Shown here piece by piece: positions 1-6,595 of a stretch of 13,821 nt of DNA. The number at the start of each line of letters is the position of its first letter. The stretch's first letter is position 1. This stretch comes from Thalassospiraceae bacterium. GTDB lineage: Bacteria > Pseudomonadota > Alphaproteobacteria > Rhodospirillales > Magnetovibrionaceae. The notes under the pieces are model-generated. The model searched no databases and was not told where the DNA came from. It was given only the letters and a program-made list of their open reading frames with translations. The stretch spans positions 1-13,821 of the forward strand of contig DAOWFB010000043.1 in the NCBI GenBank assembly GCA_030638205.1, written 5' to 3'. The position numbers and the translations under genes were made by a program.

Positions 1-1
1 C

Positions 2-346
2 ATGGGATTGCCTGTTTTTTCCGGCACACCTGAAAAAGGTTTGGGCGTTGCCTACATGATGGGGCCAACCGGCGGATATTTGTTGGGCTTTGTTGCTGCT
101 GCTTGGGCAACGGGCTTTTTAGCCGAACGCGGATGGGACAGGGGGGTTGTTTCAACCGCTAGCGCCATGGTTATTGGTAATGGGATTATTTATGCCCTTG
201 GTCTTTTGTGGTTAGGCTCATTATTGGGCTGGGATAAACCAATAATCGAATGGGGCATGATGCCATTCTTGCTGGGCGACGCTACCAAGATTCTACTGGC
301 GGTAATCATTATGCCAGCCATATGGAAAGCCGTCGGCAAAAAATAA
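2..346 (+). CDS. bioY: BioY family biotin transporter, C-terminal part (5' end outside window)
   Basis: This is the S-component (substrate-binding membrane subunit) of a biotin uptake transporter of the ECF class, which works alone or with an energizing BioMN module. The visible 114 codons are almost entirely hydrophobic and contain the family-typical GPTGGYLLGF segment near residue 21 and PFLLGDATK near residue 88, followed by a last membrane helix and a short basic tail (KAVGKK). BioY proteins are usually about 180-200 residues, so roughly the first 70-85 are missing. The ATG at base 2 is probably an internal methionine rather than the true start. The gene converges on rsgA with only 12 nt between the stop codons and no obvious hairpin terminator. 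BioMN genes are not in the window, so whether this is a solitary BioY cannot be judged. Confidence 0.88.
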   Translation: MGLPVFSGTPEKGLGVAYMMGPTGGYLLGFVAAAWATGFLAERGWDRGVVSTASAMVIGNGIIYALGLLWLGSLLGWDKPIIEWGMMPFLLGDATKILLAVIIMPAIWKAVGKK

Positions 347-358
347 AACATAGGATTT

Positions 359-1420
359 TTAAGATCCGTTGAAATGTTTTTTGTCTTTCATGACACGTTT
401 TACCATTTTGCCAAATGTTTTGTCGCGTGTTCGTCGCTCGGCCAAGCTCTCGGTATTATAAGCATCTTCCGCTATTAATTTACGCCACCTTTTTAATCGG
501 TCAGTTTCTAGCTCGCCTGTTTTAATTGCGGCTGTAACGGCGCACCCCGGCTCTGTGTCATGTTGACAAGTGGAAAATCGACATGACCTAGCAAGTTCAA
601 CAATGTCGGAAAAGACTTCATCAATCCCACTTTGTACATCGGTCAGTTGCAGCTCACGCATGCCTGGGGTGTCGATTAACCATCCGCCTGATGGCATTGA
701 ATGAAGCGCGCGCCCTGTGGTCGTGTGGCGACCTTTGGCATCATCTTCACGGATTTCTTGAGTTTCAATGTGTGCTCCACCTGTCAGGGTGTTGATGAGC
801 GTTGATTTTCCCACGCCAGATGATCCCACTAGCGCCACTGTCTGGCCGATGGAGCACCATGGAAAAAGACGTTCCACCTCGCGCGGATCAAGCGCGTTTA
901 TGGTTTCAACCATACTTACAGACTGCAAACCGTAAGCCTGCTTTGCAAAACTTTCTGAATTATCACTTAGGTCAGATTTGGTAAGTATAATAATAGGCGT
1001 AACTTGGGCCTCATGTGCCATGGCTAAGTAACGCTCTAATCTGGCGATATTAAAATCATGATTACAAGACGTAACAATAAATAGTGTATCCACATTGGCC
1101 GCAATCAGTTGTGTGTCGCGTCCCGTTCCTGCTGCGCGTCGTTTGAACAAGCTGTGGCGTTGCAAAAGACGAGTGGGGCGATGCGTTTCAACATCCACCA
1201 AGAGCCAATCTCCTACGGTCGTGCGGGTTTCAATGTCATCGGGATCGGCTTGATATGGCGGAATGGATACATCAATGCCCGGTCCAATAATATTAATTGC
1301 TCCACGATGAACGGCAATCACGCGCACGGGTATGGATTGTTCAAAGTCGCTAGTTTCTAGCTGGGATGTTAAAAAAGTATTCCAGCCAAATTCGTCTAGG
1401 TCGGATATTTGATATGTCAT
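359..1420 (-). CDS. rsgA: Ribosome small subunit-dependent GTPase RsgA (YjeQ)
   Basis: RsgA is a circularly permuted GTPase that helps the final maturation of the 30S ribosomal subunit. With a 353-residue protein, the order is an N-terminal OB-fold, then G4 (TKSD, 147-150), G1/P-loop (GSSGVGKST, 199-207), the switch segment GRHTTT (230-235) and G3 (DTPG, 250-253). A C-terminal zinc knuckle follows with Cys280, Cys285, His287 and Cys293, in the C-x4-C-x-H-x5-C spacing of the family. The G4-before-G1 order is diagnostic. A longer reading begins at a TTG at 1441 that would overlap bpt by 16 nt. The ATG at 1420 is preferred because it leaves 5 nt after the bpt stop and starts at a normal place. 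It is the last gene of the motA-motB-bpt-rsgA run, so translation is probably coupled to bpt. Confidence 0.95.
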   Translation of the reverse strand: MTYQISDLDEFGWNTFLTSQLETSDFEQSIPVRVIAVHRGAINIIGPGIDVSIPPYQADPDDIETRTTVGDWLLVDVETHRPTRLLQRHSLFKRRAAGTGRDTQLIAANVDTLFIVTSCNHDFNIARLERYLAMAHEAQVTPIIILTKSDLSDNSESFAKQAYGLQSVSMVETINALDPREVERLFPWCSIGQTVALVGSSGVGKSTLINTLTGGAHIETQEIREDDAKGRHTTTGRALHSMPSGGWLIDTPGMRELQLTDVQSGIDEVFSDIVELARSCRFSTCQHDTEPGCAVTAAIKTGELETDRLKRWRKLIAEDAYNTESLAERRTRDKTFGKMVKRVMKDKKHFNGS

Positions 1421-1425
1421 TTTAT

Positions 1426-2142
1426 TTATATCCGCGCCCAACCGCCGTCGCCATAACCTTCGAGCGGGGAAAAGTTTTTCTTATAGTCCATTTTTGGGCT
1501 TTTGCTTACCCAATAGCCAAGATAGACGTGGCTTAAACCAAAATCCTTTGCCTGGTTTATTAGCCAAAGAATAATATAGATGCCAAGGCTGCGACGGTCT
1601 TCGTCGTTTGCATAAAAACTGTAAACCGCAGAAAGACCACCACTAATTTTGTCCACAATACAACAGCCAAGCAAACGATTATCATCGTTGCGAAATTCGG
1701 CAATTGATGTCCTTACGGGTGTATCTTCTAGTAATGCGACATAGTCATAATAATCCATCATTGCCATATCACCTTCACCATGACGGACATCTATATATGA
1801 CTTGAACAATTCAAACTGTTCAATTGTGGCTATGGGGGGCAATTCGCTAACCGTAATGTCGGAATTTCTATTTATTATTCGCCGCTGTGATTTGCTGGCT
1901 TTGAATTCACGCGCCGGTATTCTAACCGATACACATGAATTGCAATTATCGCAGGCTGGAATATAGGCAACCGTATGGCTGCGCCTAAATCCTGAAAGAG
2001 AAAGTCGGTCATTCATTTCAACCGCATCGCGCCCACTAAGTTCGGTTACAAGCCTGCGTTCGACCTTGTCCGCAAGGTATGGGCAACCCATTGGTTGGGT
2101 GATAAAAAAAAATCTTATATCGGTAACGGGGCTATGTCGCAT
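1426..2142 (-). CDS. bpt: Aspartate/glutamate leucyltransferase (Bpt; arginyl-tRNA--protein transferase family)
   Basis: This enzyme transfers leucine from Leu-tRNA to proteins with N-terminal Asp or Glu (in the characterised Bpt family), marking them for ClpS/ClpAP degradation in the N-end rule pathway. Recognisable parts of the 238-residue product are the CPYL motif in the first 25 residues, the GFRRSH segment and the Cys-rich CDNCNSCVSVRI stretch of the N-terminal domain. The C-terminal acyltransferase domain has YLGYWVSKSPKMDYKKNF near its end. Length and motifs match the family. A TTG one codon upstream (2145) could also be read as the start, but the ATG at 2142 has a GAGGG Shine-Dalgarno at 2151-2147, so it is preferred. 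The gene lies 30 nt after motB and 5 nt before rsgA on the same strand. Substrate choice (Leu versus Arg) is inferred from the bacterial family, not seen directly. Confidence 0.93.
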   Translation of the reverse strand: MRHSPVTDIRFFFITQPMGCPYLADKVERRLVTELSGRDAVEMNDRLSLSGFRRSHTVAYIPACDNCNSCVSVRIPAREFKASKSQRRIINRNSDITVSELPPIATIEQFELFKSYIDVRHGEGDMAMMDYYDYVALLEDTPVRTSIAEFRNDDNRLLGCCIVDKISGGLSAVYSFYANDEDRRSLGIYIILWLINQAKDFGLSHVYLGYWVSKSPKMDYKKNFSPLEGYGDGGWARI

Positions 2143-2172
2143 CAAACCCTCATATTTTAATTTTAGAGCGTT

Positions 2173-3219
2173 TTAATTTTGAAACGGATTATTATTTTCG
2201 CCATGAATTACCGATGGTACCTTTACTGGACTATCGGGCGTTGTTTCCGTTGCGTCCCCCGGCAACGTTTGCTCGCCTGTTCCGCGTAACACTATAATGG
2301 AAAGACGGCGATTGCGCGAATTTTCAGGGTCATCGGGTAAAAGCGGTTCGGTTGCCGCTTTTCCTATTATATGGGAAAGCCTTTCGGGCGGAACGCCTGC
2401 ATGTAGAAGGTACCTGCGGGCAGAATTGGCGCGGTCTGATGAAAGCTCCCAGTTGGTGTACTCTTCACCACGGGTGGTAAATGGAATTGAATCGGTGTGC
2501 CCGGTAATGGATATTTCTTGCGGCATTTTTAGTATTACCTGGGTTACGAGAGAGAGCACGCGCTCTGTATGTTCATACATTTTGGCGCTTCCCGATGGGA
2601 ACATGGCAAGGCCGTCCTGATCGACAATCTGAATGCGAAGCCCTTCGGGTGTGTTGTCTATCATCAAGCTTTCGGCTAGCTGCTGGAATTCAGGCAACGT
2701 TTCCATGGCTTCTTTTAGCTCGTCAGTGGCTTTTTGGAACTGCTCTTCCTCAATATTTTTCCTCTCGGCTTCGGCCTTAGCTTCGGCCTTAGCTTCGGTA
2801 TCGGCTTCGGTATCAATGCTCTCGGCAGCGGCATCTTCTTTGGCGTTGCTTTCGCCATCGCCTTCGGCAGGCGCATCTTTCATGGACTCACCACCTTTGC
2901 CGGCACTTGGCGGAGGAAGGTCCATAACAATTGTTGGCCGACCCATGGTGTCTTCTTGGGTTCCGTCGTCGGCAATGGTTGTTCCGCCCAAAATCTTGCC
3001 AGAGCCGCTTTTGCTGAGGGTGGCAACCGTAGGGGTGAAGTAGTCGGATATGCCCTCTAGTTGTTCTTGGGTAACGGAATTAAGCAACCACAACAAAAGG
3101 AAAAAAGCCATCATCGCGGTGACGAAATCGGCATAGGCAATTTTCCATGCACCACCGTGGTGGGCACCGTGGCCACCTTTTTTAACTCGTTTGATTATTA
3201 TTGGTTGGTCGGCGGGCAT
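2173..3219 (-). CDS. motB: Flagellar motor stator protein MotB with acidic repeat-containing linker
   Basis: MotB pairs with MotA to form the ion-conducting stator, anchored to peptidoglycan. The 348-residue product has a basic, His/Gly-rich N-terminus and one membrane helix (about 27-48) containing the proton-binding Asp31 in AYADFVTAMMAFF, close to the proton-type MotB pattern. A plug/linker region follows, then an OmpA-like peptidoglycan-binding domain (about 190-312) with TGHTD at 239-243 and NRRLSI at 303-308. Residues 108-160 are strongly Asp/Glu/Ala/Lys-rich and contain four 12-bp DNA repeats, lengthening the linker compared with typical MotB. A Pro/Thr-rich tail of about 35 residues follows the OmpA domain. 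An AAGGAT Shine-Dalgarno lies about 6 nt before the ATG. The gene starts 15 nt after motA. Confidence 0.96.
   Translation of the reverse strand: MPADQPIIIKRVKKGGHGAHHGGAWKIAYADFVTAMMAFFLLLWLLNSVTQEQLEGISDYFTPTVATLSKSGSGKILGGTTIADDGTQEDTMGRPTIVMDLPPPSAGKGGESMKDAPAEGDGESNAKEDAAAESIDTEADTEAKAEAKAEAERKNIEEEQFQKATDELKEAMETLPEFQQLAESLMIDNTPEGLRIQIVDQDGLAMFPSGSAKMYEHTERVLSLVTQVILKMPQEISITGHTDSIPFTTRGEEYTNWELSSDRANSARRYLLHAGVPPERLSHIIGKAATEPLLPDDPENSRNRRLSIIVLRGTGEQTLPGDATETTPDSPVKVPSVIHGENNNPFQN
2767..2814 (-). repeat. Four 12-bp tandem repeats in motB (DTEA/KAEA)
   Basis: On the minus strand four adjacent 12-nt units read GATACCGAAGCC, GATACCGAAGCT, AAGGCCGAAGCT and AAGGCCGAAGCC. They encode DTEA-DTEA-KAEA-KAEA (MotB residues 136-151). 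Units 1-2 and 3-4 form near-identical pairs, pointing to stepwise duplication. The period is a multiple of three, so copy-number change would alter linker length without a frameshift. Confidence 0.9.
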
Positions 3220-3234
3220 GGCTATCCTTAAAGG

Positions 3235-4098
3235 CTATCCAACGGTGCCAATTTCATTGATGGCCTCTTCAAGTTCGATAAATGTTGGTCTCATATCTGA
3301 ATTAAGAACCTTACGAGAAAACTCAATCGAAACCTGCGGTGCGTATCCCTGCATATGGGCAAGTATGCCGGTACGAATACACATTAAATATTTAGCATCA
3401 GATTCGAACGTTGCCCCCATAAATTGGGCCATCGGTGAAACGAACCCGTAAGAGAACAAAATACCACTGAAGGTACCAACCAACGCACCACCAATAAGAT
3501 GGCCAAGAATTTCCGGCGGTTCGGTAATGGAACCCATTGTATGAATAATGCCCAAAACCGCAGCAACGATACCAAGCGCAGGCAGGCTATCGCCAAGGGT
3601 TGCCATAGCACCGGAAATGCCCGCGTCTTCGGCGTGGTGGACATCAAGCTCGGCATCCATTAATGCCTCAACCTCAAACGCGTTGGATGTACCAAGGGTA
3701 AGCATGCGCAAATAATCGCACATGAACTCAACCGCATGATGATCGCCTTGAAACTTGGGAAAGCTTGCAAACAATGTGCTTTCGCCAGGATTCTCAACAT
3801 GGGTTTCAAGGGCAAGGTCGCCCTTGCTTTTGGCCAGCTTGAACACACTGTAAAGTAGCGTTAACAGCTCGACGTAATGGTCTTTTTTATATTTGCTGCC
3901 TTTTATAAGAACGCCCATTGATCTGCCGACGCCCTTGGTAATGGGTATTGGGTTGGCAATCAGGAACGCGCCAATACCGGCGCCAAAAATAATAAGAAAT
4001 TCAAGCGGCTGCCACAGAACCTCTAGATGGCCACCAGCACCAACGTAGCCACCAAGGACTGACGCAACAACAATAACAAAGCCGACTATGAAAAACAT
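3235..4098 (-). CDS. motA: Flagellar motor stator protein MotA
   Basis: MotA is the multi-helix stator subunit that surrounds the MotB helix and transmits force to FliG. The 287-residue length is normal for the long MotA type. Four membrane helices are visible: about 2-21, 31-50, 170-190 and 200-220. A large cytoplasmic loop lies between helices 2 and 3 and a cytoplasmic tail follows helix 4. Pro173 in GDSLPALGIVAAVLG and Pro222 in FVSPMAQF fall at the positions of the functionally important prolines of E. coli MotA. The loop segment ending GDLALETHVENP carries Lys90 and Glu98, where E. coli has charged FliG-contacting residues. GAGGTGGG lies just upstream of the ATG as Shine-Dalgarno. It is first in the motA-motB-bpt-rsgA run and divergent from the membrane methyltransferase gene. 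Confidence 0.97.
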   Translation of the reverse strand: MFFIVGFVIVVASVLGGYVGAGGHLEVLWQPLEFLIIFGAGIGAFLIANPIPITKGVGRSMGVLIKGSKYKKDHYVELLTLLYSVFKLAKSKGDLALETHVENPGESTLFASFPKFQGDHHAVEFMCDYLRMLTLGTSNAFEVEALMDAELDVHHAEDAGISGAMATLGDSLPALGIVAAVLGIIHTMGSITEPPEILGHLIGGALVGTFSGILFSYGFVSPMAQFMGATFESDAKYLMCIRTGILAHMQGYAPQVSIEFSRKVLNSDMRPTFIELEEAINEIGTVG

Positions 4099-4167
4099 TA
4101 AATACCCACCTCAGCGGACCTAAGCATATTAAGATGTGGGCCACCCGTTATATTTTGAATATATGAT

Positions 4168-4194
4168 TCTTCTGCGGATAACAAACATCCTTTA
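4168..4194 (-). promoter_or_regulatory. Possible sigma-28-like flagellar promoter for motA
   Basis: Reading the minus strand, TAAAGGAT (4194-4187) is followed after exactly 11 nt by GCAGAAGA (4175-4168). Compared with the flagellar sigma-28 consensus TAAAGTTT-N11-GCCGATAA this matches about 11 of 16 positions. It would start transcription about 60-65 nt upstream of the motA ATG. A perfect inverted repeat, TATATT-TTG-AATATA (4149-4163), lies at the expected start site. The match is moderate and the region is AT-rich, so this is only a candidate. Confidence 0.3.
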
Positions 4195-4345
4195 GTGCTA
4201 GTGCGGTTGGGGAAGACCATGCTTTGCTTGCCTATTTTTGCGGACCCGCTTTACGGGGGTGATTACTGTCTAAATGTTATATATAGGACAAAGTTAATAA
4301 TTAAAGATTTTCTACCCTAAATCGAGGATATATTTAAGCTTTACA

Positions 4346-4375
4346 CCATTAATTGCCATTATTTACCATTATTTG
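4346..4375 (+). repeat. Three 10-bp direct repeats just upstream of the methyltransferase-like gene
   Basis: The 30 nt before the 4377 ATG read as ccattaattg, ccattattta and ccattatttg: three imperfect copies of a 10-nt unit with CCATTA exactly every 10 bp, one helical turn apart. The array lies in the motA/methyltransferase divergent intergenic region (4099-4376). Helical phasing would suit a protein-binding array, but chance in AT-rich DNA is possible. Confidence 0.55.
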
Positions 4376-4376
4376 A

Positions 4377-5327
4377 ATGAGGCGAAGCTTGTCATTACCC
4401 CAACAATCACAAAAAACCACATATAAAAGGCCATTTTTACGCCTTCTGGCGGGCCAAGCGGGCGCCGGGATTTTGGTTGTGATGCTTGATGTGGTTGCTG
4501 GCTCGTGGATGGGGCCAATGCTCGGAGTGGGGGCGGGCGTGGGCCTTGAGGTCTGGGTTTTGGTGGCAATTCAGGCGGTTTTGGCCCCTGTCATTACCTT
4601 GCTTTTGGGTCTTGGTCGGGGTTGGGCCTTGGTGCAATTTTTTCTGCCGTGGGCAACATGGGGAGCGCTTTATCTAAATATCCCATCTTGGGTTTATTTT
4701 GCCTGCTTTATACTAACATATGCGCTTTACAAAAATGTAGGGGCTGAGCGGGTACCGCTTTATTTAAGCAACCGCATAACGTGGCGTGCGTTGGAAGGAC
4801 TGATTGAAGGCGTTAATTTGAAAGACAGCGATCCAGAAGGCAGCGATCCAGAAGGCAGCGATCCAGAAGGCAGCGATCCAGAAGACAGCGATCCAGAAGA
4901 CAGCGATCCAGAAGACAGCGACCCAGAAGACAGCGACCCAGAAGACGGCGTGTTTATTGATTTGGGCTCGGGATTTGGCGGAATAGTTTCTTATCTGGGA
5001 GGCAAATACCCTGAGTGGAAATTTGAAGGCATCGAAAGTGCGCCGCTTACATTTATAATTTCGTGGTTCAGAACATTGATTGGTATGCGGGGAAATGTTT
5101 CGGTTCGTTTTGGCGACATGTGGGATACAGACCTGAGCCAATATAACGTGGTTTATGCTTTTTTATCGCCCGCACCAATGGCTAAATTACTGGAAAAGGC
5201 AAAAAATGAGATGCGCCCGGGATCAGTATTAATAAGCAATTCATTTTGGGCCGACGGGGTAGAGTTTGATAAATGTCTAGAGCTTGCCGATGGTAGGACA
5301 ACCAAGCTTTACATCAAATTTTTTTAA
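4377..5327 (+). CDS. Membrane-anchored class I SAM-dependent methyltransferase-like protein with acidic repeat linker
   Basis: The 316-residue product has three parts. Residues about 26-119 form a membrane region with roughly four hydrophobic segments (26-44, 57-78, 83-100, 104-119). Residues 150-189 are eight SDPEG/SDPED repeats. The C-terminal 125 residues look like a class I methyltransferase: glycine loop IDLGSGFGG (194-202), acidic Glu220 at the end of the second strand in FEGIE, then GDMWDTDLSQYNVVYAFLSP (246-265) and a later MRPGSVLISNSF strand. From memory this order resembles a family of uncharacterised membrane-linked bacterial methyltransferases and the mitochondrial FAM173 lysine methyltransferases; no substrate can be assigned. 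The domain is short. The ATG at 4377 has no Shine-Dalgarno, whereas a TTG at 4389 has GAGG 6 nt upstream, so the protein may begin four residues later. The gene is divergent from motA and its stop overlaps the convergent ilvA stop. Confidence 0.8.
   Translation: MRRSLSLPQQSQKTTYKRPFLRLLAGQAGAGILVVMLDVVAGSWMGPMLGVGAGVGLEVWVLVAIQAVLAPVITLLLGLGRGWALVQFFLPWATWGALYLNIPSWVYFACFILTYALYKNVGAERVPLYLSNRITWRALEGLIEGVNLKDSDPEGSDPEGSDPEGSDPEDSDPEDSDPEDSDPEDSDPEDGVFIDLGSGFGGIVSYLGGKYPEWKFEGIESAPLTFIISWFRTLIGMRGNVSVRFGDMWDTDLSQYNVVYAFLSPAPMAKLLEKAKNEMRPGSVLISNSFWADGVEFDKCLELADGRTTKLYIKFF
4379..4382 (+). promoter_or_regulatory. Shine-Dalgarno GAGG suggesting TTG start at 4389
   Basis: GAGG at 4379-4382 lies 6 nt before an in-frame TTG at 4389. 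The ATG at 4377 itself is preceded only by AT-rich repeat sequence with no purine-rich stretch. This makes the TTG a serious alternative start for the methyltransferase-like gene. Confidence 0.4.
4824..4943 (+). repeat. Eight 15-bp tandem repeats encoding (D/G)SDPE
   Basis: Eight head-to-tail 15-nt units of the form G(A/G)CAGCGA(T/C)CCAGAA encode residues 150-189 of the methyltransferase-like protein. Units 2-4 begin with a Gly codon; units 1 and 5-8 begin with Asp. The last two units share a silent GAT to GAC change, so variants are clustered, as expected from slippage or unequal crossover. Copy-number change keeps the frame. The array sits exactly between the membrane region and the methyltransferase domain and adds a strongly negative, probably disordered spacer of 40 residues. 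Confidence 0.97.
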
Positions 5328-6568
5328 ATATCATCCGACCTGCTGCCCATAAGACGGGCAGGGAACCCGGCATCATTAAGCGCACCGATAAGACGCTTGA
5401 CGTGTTTCATGTCTAGTGTCTCAACCACGACATCCATGTCGGCCTCTTTTATGGGCAGGTCATAGAAGAGGCGTTGATGGTAAACCTCAATAATATTAGC
5501 GCCTTCATTTCCAATAAGGCCGGAAACCTTTGCCAGAACACCAGGGGTGTCGGTAATTTGAATTCTTAGGCGCACCAGTCGTCCTTCGCGCACAAGGCCG
5601 CGCATTAATGCTGATGCAAGAACCCTTGAGTCAATATTTCCACCGGAAACAACAAGGCCGACGCTTTGCCCCTTGAAACGTTCTTTGTTTGAAATTAGTG
5701 CGGCTAGCGATGCCGCACCCGCGCCCTCTGTTACGATGCGTTGGTTTTCAAGATACATTTGGATGGCAAGCTCAAGTTCGGATTCATCCACCAAAAATAT
5801 TTCCTCAATCAATTGTTTTATGATTTTTCGGTTAAGTTCGCCCGGTGCCTTAACCGCAATGCCTTCGGCGATTGTTTGCCCGCCACCTGATGGTTCAAGG
5901 CCTTTGAGAATGTTGCTCATTCCCGGGTAAAGGCTTGCCTCAACACCATAAATTTTTATATCCGGGTTTATTGATTTTGCGGCAATGGCAATGCCAGAAA
6001 TAAGCCCGCCACCACCAATTGGCACAATCAATGCGTCAAGATCGGGAAAATCTTCAAGCATCTCAAATCCTATAGTTCCCTGACCGGAAATTATTGCGGC
6101 ATCATCGTAGGGGTGAATAAATGAAAGAGATTCTTTTTTCGATATCTCTTTGGCGTACTCTTGCGATTCAGCAAGACCTTCACCATATAAAACCGTTTTT
6201 GCACCCAAGGCTTCGGTACGAGCAATTTTTGTAAATGGTGTTCCGGTCGGCATGACAATGGTAGCCGGAATGCCAAGCGTACGCGCATGGTAGGCAACAC
6301 CTTGTGCATGATTGCCGGCGCTGGCCGCAATAACGCCCTTGATCGAGCTGGCGTCCCCCAACGACAAAAGCTTTACCAATGCACCACGAGGCTTAAACGA
6401 ACCAGTGTGCTGCATATTTTCTAGCTTCAATACAACCTTGACCCCGCTAATTTCAGAAATGGAATTAGATACCATTGATGGCGTTCTTATAACGCGGTCT
6501 TTTATTATTGCTGCTGCATTTTTAATATCATCAGCGTTAACCGGAAGCGTTGCAGTTGTTTTTGACAT
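5324..6568 (-). CDS. ilvA: Threonine ammonia-lyase (threonine dehydratase) with C-terminal ACT domain
   Basis: This PLP enzyme deaminates L-threonine to 2-oxobutanoate, the first step towards isoleucine, or acts in threonine catabolism. The 414-residue protein has the fold-type II PLP domain (about 15-325) with the Schiff-base Lys59 in TGSFKPRGA, SAGNHAQG at 83-90, the phosphate-binding glycine loop GGGGL at 185-189 and SGGNID at 308-313. A single ACT-type regulatory domain covers about 332-405 (ITDTPGVLAKVSGLIG). The length (about 400) and single ACT domain match the shorter IlvA/TdcB-like class rather than the 500-residue E. coli IlvA. Allosteric control by an amino acid is therefore likely, but the effector is unknown. 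It follows the BON lipoprotein by 27 nt on the same strand. Its stop overlaps by 3 nt the stop of the convergent methyltransferase-like gene. Confidence 0.93.
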   Translation of the reverse strand: MSKTTATLPVNADDIKNAAAIIKDRVIRTPSMVSNSISEISGVKVVLKLENMQHTGSFKPRGALVKLLSLGDASSIKGVIAASAGNHAQGVAYHARTLGIPATIVMPTGTPFTKIARTEALGAKTVLYGEGLAESQEYAKEISKKESLSFIHPYDDAAIISGQGTIGFEMLEDFPDLDALIVPIGGGGLISGIAIAAKSINPDIKIYGVEASLYPGMSNILKGLEPSGGGQTIAEGIAVKAPGELNRKIIKQLIEEIFLVDESELELAIQMYLENQRIVTEGAGAASLAALISNKERFKGQSVGLVVSGGNIDSRVLASALMRGLVREGRLVRLRIQITDTPGVLAKVSGLIGNEGANIIEVYHQRLFYDLPIKEADMDVVVETLDMKHVKRLIGALNDAGFPARLMGSRSDDI

Positions 6569-6595
6569 GACTTCGGGGGGATCCTTAAAATACTG

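Noticed and set aside
2633..3043. Plus-strand Ala/Ser-rich frames opposite motB
   Set aside because: Antisense of the Ala/Glu-rich MotB linker, with no supporting start site or domain.
4824..4943. CRISPR-like array
   Set aside because: The units are contiguous without spacers, in frame and protein-coding, and no cas genes are nearby.
4764..5141. Open frame on the minus strand with repeated VFWIA/AFWIA units
   Set aside because: It is the antisense reading of the 15-bp repeat array in the methyltransferase-like gene. The periodic repeat keeps all frames open, and there is no start signal or homology.
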